In this document: positions 55,654-64,000 of the stretch, piece after piece
Layout: every line of letters starts with the position of its first letter
How positions within the stretch are numbered: the stretch's first letter is position 1
Assembly (NCBI GenBank): GCA_024742765.1
Contig: JANSXT010000010.1
Span: 98,712-162,711, forward strand
DNA from: Phyllobacteriaceae bacterium
GTDB lineage: Bacteria; Pseudomonadota; Alphaproteobacteria; Rhizobiales; Rhizobiaceae
Direction: 5' to 3'
Length of the DNA stretch: 64,000 bases
The notes under the pieces: model-generated
What the model was told of the DNA's origin: nothing
Seen by the model: only the letters and a program-made list of their open reading frames with translations
Databases searched by the model: none
Made by a program: the position numbers and the translations under genes

Positions 55654-56604
55654 ATGAAGGTTCCGGCCTATGACGACATGCTGGCCGCCCATGAACGGAT
55701 CAAGCCGCATATCCGGCGCACGCCGGTGCGCATGTCGGACTATCTGAACGAACTGACCGGCGCCGAACTGTTCTTCAAATGCGAAAACTTCCAGGAGCCG
55801 GGCGCCTTCAAGGTGCGCGGCGCCACCAATGCAGTCTTCGGCCTCGATGACGAACAGGCGAAAAAGGGCGTGGCCACCCATTCGTCGGGCAATCATGCAT
55901 CGTGCCTGAGCTATGCGGCGATGCTGCGCGGCATTCCCTGCAATGTCGTCATGCCGCGCACCGCGCCGCAGGCAAAAAAGGACACGGTGCGCCGCTATGG
56001 CGGCAAGATCACCGAATGCGAGCCGTCCACCACATCGCGCGAGGCGACCTTCGCCGAGGTGCAGGCCGAAACCGGCGGCGACTTTGTCCATCCCTACAAC
56101 GACCCGCGCGTGATCGCCGGTCAGGGCACCTGCTCCAAGGAATTCATGGAACAGACCGACGGGCTCGACATCGTCGTCGCGCCGATCGGCGGCGGCGGCA
56201 TGGTTTCGGGCACCTGTCTGACATTGTCGACGCTGGCGCCTGAAACGCAGATCATCGCCGCCGAACCCGAACAGGCCGACGATGCCTATCGCAGCTTCAA
56301 GGCAGGCCACATCATCGCCGACGACGCGCCGGTGACCGTCGCCGACGGCCTTAAAGTGCCGCTCAAGGACCTGACCTGGCACTTCGTCTCCAACCATGTC
56401 TCGGGTATTCTGACGGCATCGGAACAGGAGATCATCGACGCGATGAAGATCACCTGGAAGCATGTGCGGATCGTCATGGAACCCAGTTCCGCCGTGCCGC
56501 TCGCCACCATCCTCAAGAACCGCGATCGCTTCGCCGGCAAGCGGGTCGGCATCATCATCACTGGCGGCAATGTCGATCTCGACACGCTGCCCTGGATCAA
56601 CTGA
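55654..56604 (+). CDS. bhcB: erythro-beta-hydroxyaspartate dehydratase
   Basis: The 316-aa fold-type-II PLP enzyme dehydrates beta-hydroxyaspartate to iminosuccinate. The PLP lysine is in PGAFKVRGATN, the substrate loop SSGNHASCLS and the phosphate loop PIGGGGMVSGT are intact, and there is no regulatory ACT domain, matching serine racemase/hydroxyaspartate dehydratase size. ATG 55654 follows GGGAGGAG. The longer alternative start would add a few residues. Confidence 0.94.
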   Translation: MKVPAYDDMLAAHERIKPHIRRTPVRMSDYLNELTGAELFFKCENFQEPGAFKVRGATNAVFGLDDEQAKKGVATHSSGNHASCLSYAAMLRGIPCNVVMPRTAPQAKKDTVRRYGGKITECEPSTTSREATFAEVQAETGGDFVHPYNDPRVIAGQGTCSKEFMEQTDGLDIVVAPIGGGGMVSGTCLTLSTLAPETQIIAAEPEQADDAYRSFKAGHIIADDAPVTVADGLKVPLKDLTWHFVSNHVSGILTASEQEIIDAMKITWKHVRIVMEPSSAVPLATILKNRDRFAGKRVGIIITGGNVDLDTLPWIN

Positions 56605-56618
56605 AGGGAGAATTTGTC

Positions 56619-57782
56619 ATGAATGCGCCTGCGAAATTCAACGATCTCGATGTGGGGTTCGACGTTCCCGCCCTTCCCGGCATGGACGCAGCCGACATCC
56701 AGACGCCGTGCTTGGTCCTCGACCTTGATGCGCTGGAACGCAACATCACGAAAATGGGCGACTACGCCAAGGCGCACGGCATGCGCCATCGCGTGCATGG
56801 CAAGATGCACAAGTCGGTCGATGTGGCGAAGCTGCAGGAAAAACTCGGCGGCGCCGTGGGCGTTTGCTGCCAGAAGGTGTCGGAGGCCGAAGTCTTCGCG
56901 CGCGGCGGCATCAAGGATGTGCTGGTCTCCAACCAGGTGCGCGATCCAAAGAAGATCGACCGCCTCGCACAACTGCCCAACCTGGGCGCGCGGACAATCG
57001 TCTGCGTCGACGACATCGCCAACATCGCCGAACTGTCCGAGGCCGCGCAGCGCCACGGAACCGAACTTGAAATCTTCGTGGAAATCGATTGCGGCGCGGG
57101 CCGCTGCGGCGTGACGACAAGCGAGGATGTGGTTGCCATCGCCAAGGCCGCCGACGCCGCGCCCAACCTCAAATTCACGGGCATCCAGGCCTATCAGGGC
57201 GCCATGCAGCACATGGACAGCTATGACGACCGCAAGGCCAAGCTCGATATCGCCATCGCCATGGTCAAGGACGCGGTCGATGCGCTGAAGGCTGCCGGGC
57301 TGGAGCCCGAACTGGTATCCGGCGGCGGCACGGGTTCCTATTATTTCGAAAGCAATTCCGGCGTTTACAACGAACTGCAATGCGGTTCCTACGCCTTCAT
57401 GGATGCCGATTATGGCCGCATCCTCGACAAGGACGGCAACCGCATCGACCAGGGCGAATGGGAGAACGCCTTCTTCATCCTCACCCAGGTGATGAGCCAC
57501 GCCAAAGCCGACAAGGCGATCTGCGATGCCGGCCTCAAGGCCCAGTCGGTCGACAGCGGCCTGCCGGTCATCTACGGCCGCACAGACGTCGAATATGTCA
57601 AATGCTCCGACGAGCACGGCGTCATCGCCGACCCGGACGGCGTTCTGAAGGTCGGCGAGAAGCTGCGGCTGGTGCCGGGCCATTGCGATCCGACCGCCAA
57701 TGTCCATGACTGGTATGTGGGCGTGCGCAACGGCAAGGTCGAAACGCTGTGGCCGGTCTCGGCGCGCGGCAAGGCCTACTGA
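56619..57782 (+). CDS. bhcC: beta-hydroxyaspartate aldolase
   Basis: The 387-aa fold-type-III PLP protein resembles D-threonine aldolase/alanine racemase-N domains. It condenses glycine and glyoxylate to (2R,3S)-beta-hydroxyaspartate. Visible: TPCLVLDLDALERNI, the PLP lysine region RVHGKMHKSVDVAKLQ, EIDCGAGRCGV, SGGGTGSY and the late metal-binding pair region with PGHCDPTANVHDW. Length equals that of the characterised Paracoccus protein as I recall it. Confidence 0.94.
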   Translation: MNAPAKFNDLDVGFDVPALPGMDAADIQTPCLVLDLDALERNITKMGDYAKAHGMRHRVHGKMHKSVDVAKLQEKLGGAVGVCCQKVSEAEVFARGGIKDVLVSNQVRDPKKIDRLAQLPNLGARTIVCVDDIANIAELSEAAQRHGTELEIFVEIDCGAGRCGVTTSEDVVAIAKAADAAPNLKFTGIQAYQGAMQHMDSYDDRKAKLDIAIAMVKDAVDALKAAGLEPELVSGGGTGSYYFESNSGVYNELQCGSYAFMDADYGRILDKDGNRIDQGEWENAFFILTQVMSHAKADKAICDAGLKAQSVDSGLPVIYGRTDVEYVKCSDEHGVIADPDGVLKVGEKLRLVPGHCDPTANVHDWYVGVRNGKVETLWPVSARGKAY

Positions 57783-57804
57783 CCGCCGATCAAATAAACA
57801 CCGT

Positions 57805-57871
57805 CCGGCCTGGAGGAGGGCCGGTTTCAACGCCCGTGCGCGCGCCGCTTCAAGGCCGTGGCGCACGGGCG
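57805..57871 (+). other. Two stem-loops between bhcC and bhcD
   Basis: CCGGCC at 57805-57810 pairs with GGCCGG at 57819-57824, and CGCCCGTGCGC at 57831-57841 pairs perfectly with GCGCACGGGCG at 57861-57871 (11-bp stem, 19-base loop). They fill the 114-base gap, much longer than the other gaps in the operon. They may stabilise the upstream mRNA or attenuate bhcD. Confidence 0.6.
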
Positions 57872-57896
57872 TATCCAGCATCGACAAGGAGAACCC

Positions 57897-58862
57897 ATGC
57901 TGATCGTCCCTGAACGCCAGATCGCCGACCTGATGACGCGCCAAGCCGCTTTCGACGCGGTCGAAAAGGTGTTCGCGGCCATGGCGGCGGGCGATGCCTA
58001 TAATTTTCCCGTCGTACGCGAAGCCATCGGCCATGTCGATGCGCTCTACGGCTTCAAGGGCGGGTTCGACCGGGCCGGCATGACGCTGGGCCTGAAGGCC
58101 GGCGGCTACTGGCCGCAGAACCTTGAGCGCCACGGCATCATCAACCACCAATCGACGGTGTTCCTGTTCGATCCCGATACGGGCCGCGCCTCGGCGATGG
58201 TCGGCGGCAATCTTCTCACCGCGCTGCGCACGGCGGCCGCCTCGTCCGTGTCGATCAAGCATCTGGCCCGCAAGGATGCCAAGGTGATCGGCATGATCGG
58301 CGCCGGCCATCAGGCGACCTTCCAGCTTCGGGCGGCACTGGAGCAGCGCGGCTTCGAGAAGGTGATCGGCTGGAACTTCCATCCTGACATGCTGCCCAAC
58401 ATCGAAAAGGTCGCCGACGAGGCTGGCCTGCCGTTCGAGGCTGTCGAACTGGACGGCATGCGCGAGGCCGACGTGATCATCTCGATCACCTCGTCCTTCG
58501 ATGCGATTCTGAAGGCCGATCAGGTGTCGCCCGGCTGTCATCTCGCCTGCATGGGCACCGACACGAAGGGCAAGAAAGAGATCGAGCCGCAGCTTCTCAA
58601 ACGCGCCAGCGTCTACACCGACGAGGTTGCGCAATCGGTGTCGATTGGCGAGGCGCAACATGCGGTGGCCGAAGGACTGATCAGCGAGAGCGATGTCGGC
58701 CAGATCGGCGCGGTCATCAACGGCACCGATCCCGGCCGCACGTCGGACGACCAGATCACCCTGTTTGACGGCACGGGCGTCGGACTTCAGGATCTCGCCG
58801 TGGCCGCCACGGTGGTCGACCTGGCGGTCGAAAAAGGCATCGCGATCAAGGTCGATTTCTAG
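57897..58862 (+). CDS. bhcD: Iminosuccinate reductase
   Basis: The 321-aa protein of the ornithine cyclodeaminase/mu-crystallin family reduces iminosuccinate to L-aspartate, closing the beta-hydroxyaspartate cycle. It has the Rossmann motif IGMIGAGHQATFQL, the substrate region GFDRAGMTLGLKAGGYWPQN and LRTAAASSVSIKHL. ATG 57897 follows ACAAGGAG. The gene ends 42 bases before a strong terminator. Confidence 0.94.
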   Translation: MLIVPERQIADLMTRQAAFDAVEKVFAAMAAGDAYNFPVVREAIGHVDALYGFKGGFDRAGMTLGLKAGGYWPQNLERHGIINHQSTVFLFDPDTGRASAMVGGNLLTALRTAAASSVSIKHLARKDAKVIGMIGAGHQATFQLRAALEQRGFEKVIGWNFHPDMLPNIEKVADEAGLPFEAVELDGMREADVIISITSSFDAILKADQVSPGCHLACMGTDTKGKKEIEPQLLKRASVYTDEVAQSVSIGEAQHAVAEGLISESDVGQIGAVINGTDPGRTSDDQITLFDGTGVGLQDLAVAATVVDLAVEKGIAIKVDF

Positions 58863-58903
58863 GTCGCGCCGCTCATATCGCTCCTGCCGCGATCGCAAAA
58901 AAG

Positions 58904-58939
58904 AAGCGCTCCCCGGACTTCCGGGGAGCGCTTTTGTTT
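58904..58939. terminator. Strong bidirectional intrinsic terminator
   Basis: A perfect 13-bp stem (58904-58916 with 58921-58933) closes on a 4-base loop ACTT. It is followed by TTGTTT on the plus strand and by CTTTTTT on the minus strand. It lies between the convergent bhcD and purine permease genes and should end both transcripts. Confidence 0.93.
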
Positions 58940-58972
58940 GAGCCGGTTTGGCGTGACCTCGCTTCGGTCTGG

Positions 58973-60409
58973 TCAGTGACCGTCCTGCCCCAACGAACCA
59001 TGACCGTGACCGGACAGGCCCCCGGACACTTCCTCGGTTGCCTCGTTCGACAGTTCCTCGGGCAGAACCAGGTTCAGGATAATGGCGATCGAGGCGGCCG
59101 GCAGGAGGCCTGAGACCATCAGCACCCGCAGCCAGTCGGGTAGATATTGAACGGCGCCCGGCTCGAGCTGTAGGCCAAGGCCGATCGACAGCGCCACGGC
59201 GAAGATCACCATGTTGCGGCGGTTCCAGTTCACATCGGACAGCATCGAGATACCGGCGGCCACGACCATGCCGAACATCACGATCACGCCGCCGCCCAGA
59301 ACCTCGATCGGGATGGTGCGGATCAAACCGCCCACCTTCGGGACCAGGCCGCAGACGATCAAGAAAAGCGCACCGCACGTCACGACATGGCGGCTCATCA
59401 CGCCGGTCATCGCGATGAGGCCCACATTCTGGCTGAACGACGTGTTCGGAAACCCGCCGAAGATGCCGGCGATCGCGGTGCCGAAACCGTCCGCATAGGT
59501 CGCGCCCTGAATTTCTTCGTCGGTCGCTTCGCGGCCCGCACCACCCTTGGTGATCCCCGAGACATCGCCGACCGTCTCAACGGCCGAAACGAACGCCATC
59601 AGGCAAAAGCCGACGATCGCGGCAACCGAGAACTCGAAACCGTATTTGAACGGCTGCGGCAGGGCGAACGCGGCGGCGCTCGACCAGGAATTGGAGATCG
59701 CGGCAAGGCTCAGCATGTCGGTGAACAGCAAAGCATACACATAGCCGGCGATCAGGCCGAGCAGGACGGCGGAAACCGACAGCATGCCGCGCGCGAAGAA
59801 TTTCAGCGCCAGCGTCACCACGATGACGATCAGCGCAACGATCCAGTTGCCCAGGCTGCCATATTCCGGCGTGCCGATCGCCGGAACGCCGCCCGCGGCA
59901 TATTGAATACCGACCCGCACGAGCGCCAATCCGATCATGGTCACGACGAGACCGGTGACGAGCGGCGGCAGCGCGAAACGGATCTTGCCGATGAACAAGC
60001 CCAGAACCGCGTGGAAAAGTCCGCCGACGATCACCCCGGTAAAGAGCGCGGCCAGGGCATCGACGCCCTGCCCGGCGACCAGCGGGATCATGATCGGCAG
60101 AAAGGCAAATGACGTGCCCTGAACGATCGGCAGGGCGGCACCCACCGGACCGACGGTGATCGTCTGCAACAGCGTCGCAAGGCCGGCGAACAGCATCGAC
60201 ATCTGGATGAGATAAAGCAGTTCCGGAAAGTCCGGGCTGTTGGAGCCGAAACCAAAGCCCGCCGCGCCCGCGACAATGATGGCCGGCGTCACGTTGGAAA
60301 CGAACATCGCCAGCACATGCTGGATTCCGAGCGGAATGGCGCGATGCAGCGCCGGTGTGTAGTTGGGATCGCGCAATTGTTCCGGCGTCCCGATCGTTGT
60401 GTCTGCCAT
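58973..60409 (-). CDS. NCS2 family purine (xanthine/urate) permease
   Basis: The 478-aa inner-membrane symporter has about 14 hydrophobic segments and the NAT/NCS2 signature QNVGLIAMTGV within GGFPNTSFSQNVG, plus the early GIQHVLAMFVSNVTPA. Its C-terminus is His/Gly-rich (GHGHGSLGQDGH). Next to ureide-degradation genes on the same strand, a xanthine or uric acid substrate is the best guess. Confidence 0.93.
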   Translation of the reverse strand: MADTTIGTPEQLRDPNYTPALHRAIPLGIQHVLAMFVSNVTPAIIVAGAAGFGFGSNSPDFPELLYLIQMSMLFAGLATLLQTITVGPVGAALPIVQGTSFAFLPIMIPLVAGQGVDALAALFTGVIVGGLFHAVLGLFIGKIRFALPPLVTGLVVTMIGLALVRVGIQYAAGGVPAIGTPEYGSLGNWIVALIVIVVTLALKFFARGMLSVSAVLLGLIAGYVYALLFTDMLSLAAISNSWSSAAAFALPQPFKYGFEFSVAAIVGFCLMAFVSAVETVGDVSGITKGGAGREATDEEIQGATYADGFGTAIAGIFGGFPNTSFSQNVGLIAMTGVMSRHVVTCGALFLIVCGLVPKVGGLIRTIPIEVLGGGVIVMFGMVVAAGISMLSDVNWNRRNMVIFAVALSIGLGLQLEPGAVQYLPDWLRVLMVSGLLPAASIAIILNLVLPEELSNEATEEVSGGLSGHGHGSLGQDGH

Positions 60410-60457
60410 TTGGGTCCTCTCCCTCCTCCAGACCAGGTCCCGCGGCTTGCTGTGCGG

Positions 60458-60946
60458 CTACCCGGACACCACCCGATAGGGCGTTTCGAACCTGTGTTCC
60501 TCCAGATTGGCGCCCTCGCCGATCCGGTCGATGACGGCGAAAAGGCCCGGTTCAGACAGCGGCGTAAGAACGCCGTGCCATGTGCCCCGGTGAAAATTGA
60601 TCCCCTGTCCCGCTGCCGTCAGGAAGGCGCGTGGCGGTCCCGGTTGTCCTGTTTCGTCCGGCGCGACGATGACGAGGAACGGATCAAGGCTCATCGGGAC
60701 GAAGGCCTGGCTTCCCAGCGGATGCCGCTCCACCAGGTCGAGCATCAGCGGCAGCGATCGCGGTTCGGCCTGAAACAGGCTGATGCCGGCGCGTCCGTCG
60801 GCGAAATCGAGCCGCGCGCGGTCATGAAAACGGCCGCAAAGCCCCTGGTTTATCATCCGGTCCGGCGCGCCGTCAGTGTCCAACACGTCGCCGAAGGGTG
60901 CAAAGGCCGCCTTGGAGAGCGGCTCGATGGTCACAATGCGCGTCAT
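60458..60946 (-). CDS. allA: Ureidoglycolate lyase
   Basis: The 162-aa cupin-like enzyme splits ureidoglycolate to glyoxylate and urea. Features: FAPFGDVLDTDG, NQGLCGRFHD, LVERHPLGSQAFVPM, FLVIVAP and the NFHRGTWHGVLTPL metal/active region. It overlaps the upstream PuuE-UraD gene by ATGA. The glyoxylate it yields is the substrate of the adjacent bhc operon. Confidence 0.93.
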   Translation of the reverse strand: MTRIVTIEPLSKAAFAPFGDVLDTDGAPDRMINQGLCGRFHDRARLDFADGRAGISLFQAEPRSLPLMLDLVERHPLGSQAFVPMSLDPFLVIVAPDETGQPGPPRAFLTAAGQGINFHRGTWHGVLTPLSEPGLFAVIDRIGEGANLEEHRFETPYRVVSG

Positions 60947-62355
60947 GCGGCGAACTTGTCCTTAAGACGCAGTTCGGCGATCCGCTCCACCTGGCGGCAC
61001 GCCTCGGCGAGTTCGGTTCGGTGGTCATTGCCGATCCTGCGGCGGAATGCGTTCATGATCGATGCTTTGCTGTTGTCCCGGACCGCGATGATGAACGGAA
61101 AGCCGAACCTCTCAGTATAGGCATCGTTGAGTTCGGTGAATGCAGCACGCTCCGCATCGGTCAGGCTGTCGAGCCCGACCGAAGCCTGCTCGGCCGTCGA
61201 TTCGGCCGTCAGCCGCTTGGCCTGGGCCAGCTTGCCGGCAAGGTCGGGGTGCGCGGTCAGAACGCCCAGCCGGGCATCTTCGTTCGCCGCGCGGAAGATG
61301 CGCGCCAGCGCCGCGTGAACGCCCGCGGCCGTATCGTGCGTGGGGCCGAGTTCAAGCGCGTGTGCGCCTTCGGCAATCCAGGGCGAATGCTCGAAGACCC
61401 CGCCGAACTCGCTCACGAACGTATCGCGATCCATCTCCGACGGTCGGGCCAGCGATGCCGGCGGATGGGTCTTCGCCCAATGTTCCGCGATCTGCAGCCG
61501 CGTTGCGAACCACACACCGTCATGGCTACGAAAATGAGCCAACGCCCGCTGAAGTGCTGCCGCACGGCTCGGCCGGCCGATCAGGCGGCAGTGCAGGCCG
61601 ATCGACAGCATTTTTGGTGCGCCCGCCTCTCCCTCCGCATAGAGCACGTCGAAAGCGTCTTTCAGCATCGTCTCGAAATCGGCGCCGGTGGCAAAGCCCG
61701 CCCGGATCGCAAAGCGCATGTCGTTGCAATCCATCGTATAGGGCACGATTAGCTGGTCCTTGTCGCCGATGCGGACCCAATATGGGAGATCGTCGGCATA
61801 ACTGTCGGCGATATAGGCGAAATCGCCCTGCTTGGAGACGAGTTCGACCGTGTCGGCGGAGCAGCGGCCCGTATACCAGCCGCGCGGCGGCTCACCGGTC
61901 ACCTCGGTGTGAAGGCGGATCGCCTCGCCGATCTGCGCGCGCTCCTCATCGGCCGGCATGTCCTTGTGCTCGACCCATTTGAGCCCGTGGCTGGCAATCT
62001 CCCAGCCGGCCTCCTTCATCGCCGCGACCTGCTCGGGCGCACGGGCCAGCGCGCTGGCCACCCCGAAGACGGTCACCGGCACATCCTTCAGCAGCCGATG
62101 GACGCGCCAGAACCCGGCGCGGGCACCATATTCATAGAGCGATTCCATGTTCCAGTGCCGCTGGCCGGGCCAGGGCTCGGCGCCCGTGATCTCCGACAGG
62201 AAAGCCTCGGACGCCGGATCGCCATGCAGGACGCAGTTCTCGCCGCCCTCTTCATAATTGAGCACGATCTGCACGGCGATTTTCGCGCCGTTCGGCCAGT
62301 TCGCCGCTGGCGGCGTTACGCCATAACCGGTCATGTCTCGCGGGTAACGCTGCAT
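60943..62355 (-). CDS. Fused allantoinase (PuuE) and OHCU decarboxylase (UraD)
   Basis: The 470-aa bifunctional enzyme has an N-terminal polysaccharide-deacetylase-fold allantoinase (about 1-300: IVLNYEEGGENCVLHGD, ASHGLKWVEH, SIGLHCRLIGRPSRA) and a C-terminal 2-oxo-4-hydroxy-4-carboxy-5-ureidoimidazoline decarboxylase (about 310-470: HSPWIAEGA, TAHPDLAGKLA, RFGFPFIIAVRDNSK). The halves catalyse non-consecutive-in-fold but successive steps from OHCU through allantoin to allantoate. ATG 62355 has GGGAGGG upstream; an upstream TTG does not. Confidence 0.92.
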   Translation of the reverse strand: MQRYPRDMTGYGVTPPAANWPNGAKIAVQIVLNYEEGGENCVLHGDPASEAFLSEITGAEPWPGQRHWNMESLYEYGARAGFWRVHRLLKDVPVTVFGVASALARAPEQVAAMKEAGWEIASHGLKWVEHKDMPADEERAQIGEAIRLHTEVTGEPPRGWYTGRCSADTVELVSKQGDFAYIADSYADDLPYWVRIGDKDQLIVPYTMDCNDMRFAIRAGFATGADFETMLKDAFDVLYAEGEAGAPKMLSIGLHCRLIGRPSRAAALQRALAHFRSHDGVWFATRLQIAEHWAKTHPPASLARPSEMDRDTFVSEFGGVFEHSPWIAEGAHALELGPTHDTAAGVHAALARIFRAANEDARLGVLTAHPDLAGKLAQAKRLTAESTAEQASVGLDSLTDAERAAFTELNDAYTERFGFPFIIAVRDNSKASIMNAFRRRIGNDHRTELAEACRQVERIAELRLKDKFAA

Positions 62356-62500
62356 GATGGGCCCTCCCAAGCGGACCGAGCATACATCAAGACAATCGCG
62401 CGATTATTCAAAAAAATCTTGAAACTGCCTCTGCCGGACGGTGCGTTACGGCCTGCGACCCGCTGGCGCTATAAGGCGCCTTGTTCGCGGAGGACCGATC
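62356..62500. promoter_or_regulatory. Divergent promoter region with AATCGCGCGATT palindrome
   Basis: The 145-base region between puuE-uraD and the hydroxyisourate hydrolase gene carries a perfect 12-bp palindrome AATCGCGCGATT (62394-62405) beside an A/T-rich tract. It is a candidate binding site for the LysR regulator encoded at 62856 or another purine regulator. Confidence 0.4.
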
Positions 62501-62854
62501 ATGGCCGGATATCTGACAACCCATGTGCTGGACACGGCGCGCGGCTGCCCGGCGCAAGGGCTGCGCATCGAACTTTACAGGATCGACGGCGAAACCCGCA
62601 CCCATCTGAAAACCCTCGTGACCAACGATGACGGGCGCACGGACGAACAGATCCTGCCCGAAAGCGCGTTCGCGACCGGCGTCTACGAACTGGTCTTCCA
62701 CGTCGGCGCCTATCTCAATGCGGCCGGCACGCAGCCGGAAGAGCCGCGCTTTCTCGACATCGTGCCGCTGCGCTTCGGCATGTCGGAAGCGGCGCACTAT
62801 CATGTGCCGCTGCTGCTCTCGCCGTTCGGCTACTCTACCTATCGCGGCAGTTGA
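62501..62854 (+). CDS. uraH: 5-hydroxyisourate hydrolase (transthyretin-like)
   Basis: The 117-aa transthyretin-related enzyme hydrolyses 5-hydroxyisourate to OHCU. It starts [14 protein letters not shown] with the conserved His, has the second active-site region [19 protein letters not shown] and the signature C-terminal tetrapeptide YRGS. GGAGGACC precedes the ATG. It feeds UraD, encoded divergently. Confidence 0.95.
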   Translation: MAGYLTTHVLDTARGCPAQGLRIELYRIDGETRTHLKTLVTNDDGRTDEQILPESAFATGVYELVFHVGAYLNAAGTQPEEPRFLDIVPLRFGMSEAAHYHVPLLLSPFGYSTYRGS

Positions 62855-62855
62855 T

Positions 62856-63758
62856 CTATCGCACCGACGCGCCGATCCGCTCGATGATGAACTCCATGAA
62901 CAGCCGCGTCTTGGGATCCTGCCGGCGACGGTGGGTGAAAAGACACGCCATCTGGATCGGTTCGGGCGGCGTCTCGGTGGCGACCGGCACCAGCCGCCCG
63001 TCACGGAGATGGTCCGCAACCTCGAAGATCGGCTTGAGCGCGATCCCGTGGCCGGCCAGCGCCCAGTCCGTCAGCACATCGCCATCGTCCGATTCATAGC
63101 GTCCGGCGACGCGGAACCGTTTGACGCCGTCCGGCGTCACCAGCGGCCACTGGAACTCGGTTGCACCGGGAAAGCGCAGATTGAGGCACTCATGGCCATC
63201 GGCGACAAGCTGGTCGCCGCGCGCCGGCAGCCCTCGTGCCGCGATATAATCCGGTGACGCGCACAGCACGCGCTCCACATCGGCGATCTTGCGGATGCGC
63301 AGATTGCTGTCCTCCGGCTGACCGAGGAAAAAGGCAAGGTCCAGCCCTTCGGTGGTCAGGTCGACCTTTCGGTCGGTCAGGCGCAGGCGCACGCTGACCT
63401 CCGGATAGGCTTTCAGGAACTCGGGCACCTGCGGCGCGATCAATCGCCGCCCGACGCCAAGCGGCGCGGCGACGAACAGCGAACCCTTTGGGTTTTCCGT
63501 AATGGAGACAACCTGCGCCTCGGCGCTCTCCACCGCCTCCAATATCGCACAGGCACCGCCATAAAAGGCCCTGCCCTGCTCGGTCGGGGTCAGGCTGCGC
63601 GTGGTGCGCTGGAACAGGCGCACGCTCAGATGGTCTTCAAGCTGCGAGATGCGCGACGAGGTGACCGCCGGCGAAATCCGCAGATCGCGGCCCGCCGCCG
63701 ACATGCTGCCTAACTCATAGACACGCACGAAGGTCCGGATTGTGTCGAGATAGGACAT
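62856..63758 (-). CDS. LysR-type regulator of purine catabolism genes
   Basis: The 300-aa LysR protein has an N-terminal HTH (SMSAAGRDLRISPAVTSSRISQLE, recognition segment ISPAVTSSRI) and the effector domain (KGSLFVAAPLGVGRRLI, VDLTTEGLDLAFFLG). It is convergent with uraH (one base apart) and divergent from puuD, so regulation of the urate genes is inferred from position. Confidence 0.87.
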   Translation of the reverse strand: MSYLDTIRTFVRVYELGSMSAAGRDLRISPAVTSSRISQLEDHLSVRLFQRTTRSLTPTEQGRAFYGGACAILEAVESAEAQVVSITENPKGSLFVAAPLGVGRRLIAPQVPEFLKAYPEVSVRLRLTDRKVDLTTEGLDLAFFLGQPEDSNLRIRKIADVERVLCASPDYIAARGLPARGDQLVADGHECLNLRFPGATEFQWPLVTPDGVKRFRVAGRYESDDGDVLTDWALAGHGIALKPIFEVADHLRDGRLVPVATETPPEPIQMACLFTHRRRQDPKTRLFMEFIIERIGASVR

Positions 63759-63858
63759 TGTTCGGCATTTTTTGATGCAGCTTGGCTTTTGCCATCAATA
63801 CCAGAACAATGCCGATCCGCATAGTGTGCCGCCATTTCGAGCTTGCGGGAGGCATGCA
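63759..63858. promoter_or_regulatory. LysR/puuD divergent region with long-range dyad
   Basis: TCGGCATT at 63762-63769 and its exact complement AATGCCGA at 63808-63815 flank 38 bases between the divergent genes, a possible two-site LysR binding arrangement. GGGAGG lies just before the puuD start. Confidence 0.4.
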
Positions 63859-64000
63859 ATGTACGATTTTGCCGTCATGTGGGAATGGGTGGGCTTCGCC
63901 GTGCGCTGGCTGCACGTCATCACGGCGATCGCGTGGATCGGCTCGTCCTTCTATTTCATCGCGCTCGATCTGGGCCTGCGCAAGGCGCCGCACCTGCCCC
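63859..64000 (+). CDS. puuD: Membrane-bound urate oxidase PuuD type (5' end only)
   Basis: The first 47 residues are present, and the gene continues beyond the window. The sequence MWEWVGFAVRWLHVITAIAW and GSSFYFIALDLGLRK matches the N-terminal membrane segment of PuuD proteins, cytochrome-c-tailed enzymes that oxidise urate to 5-hydroxyisourate. ATG 63859 has GGGAGG 7 bases before. Together with uraH and uraD it completes urate to allantoin. Confidence 0.85.
   Translation, partial: MYDFAVMWEWVGFAVRWLHVITAIAWIGSSFYFIALDLGLRKAPHLP

Noticed and set aside
56286..59378. 1030-codon open frame on the minus strand
   Set aside because: Antisense to bhcB, bhcC and bhcD and crossing the strong terminator; no domain, low-complexity composition.

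Overview
The window is about 65% GC with dense, overlapping operons and Gram-negative (alphaproteobacterial) gene content. A giant coiled-coil protein of the Growth Pole Ring/RgsE type, a complete beta-hydroxyaspartate cycle operon, PuuD-type urate oxidation and a 3-oxoadipate pathway together point to a Hyphomicrobiales (Rhizobiales) alphaproteobacterium, quite possibly marine. No rRNA, tRNA, CRISPR array or intact insertion sequence was seen.

Layout. (1) 1-6.6 kb, housekeeping: folP (cut by the window edge), a 2Fe-2S ferredoxin and an HPt phosphotransfer protein on the minus strand, then a 1555-aa polar-growth-type coiled-coil protein on the plus strand. (2) 6.7-22.1 kb, a catabolic island: an SDR, a fusion of a winged helix with a solute-binding protein, a beta-hydroxyacid dehydrogenase, a CUT2-type sugar/polyol ABC importer, then a tight plus-strand series of dehydrogenases, an epimerase-like enzyme and a YciI protein ending in hydroxyquinol 1,2-dioxygenase. 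(3) 22.1-27.0 kb, the lower pathway: LysR regulator, 3-oxoadipate CoA-transferase, 3-oxoadipyl-CoA thiolase and maleylacetate reductase. Regions 2 and 3 together suggest that a cyclic polyol or related compound is imported and converted through hydroxyquinol and maleylacetate to succinyl-CoA plus acetyl-CoA.

(4) 27.1-53.3 kb, the highlight: an enediyne-type biosynthetic gene cluster. The core at 42.07-52.39 kb is the canonical five-gene warhead cassette in canonical order: E3 (DUF1702/UnbL), E4 (UnbV-like VCBS-repeat protein), E5 (UnbU-like membrane protein), the iterative polyketide synthase PKSE (KS-AT-ACP-KR-DH-PPTase, 1910 aa, all catalytic residues present) and the E10 hot-dog thioesterase. 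Around it lie a SARP/BTAD regulator, an AraC regulator, two START/SRPBCC proteins that could be CalC-like self-resistance proteins, two leaderless family-5 solute-binding proteins, two methyltransferases, a class-V PLP enzyme, an ABC1/UbiB kinase, a DUF899 thioredoxin-like protein and two proteins I cannot identify. Enediyne cassettes are best known from actinomycetes. The product here cannot be named, and no P450 or other classical warhead-tailoring oxidase lies inside the window.

(5) 53.4-58.9 kb: bhcR and bhcABCD, which assimilate glyoxylate to oxaloacetate, closed by a strong bidirectional terminator. (6) 59.0-64 kb, purine/ureide catabolism: NCS2 purine permease, ureidoglycolate lyase, a PuuE-UraD fusion, 5-hydroxyisourate hydrolase, a LysR regulator and the start of puuD. 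Ureidoglycolate lyase releases glyoxylate, the substrate of the adjacent beta-hydroxyaspartate cycle, so regions 5 and 6 form one metabolic unit.
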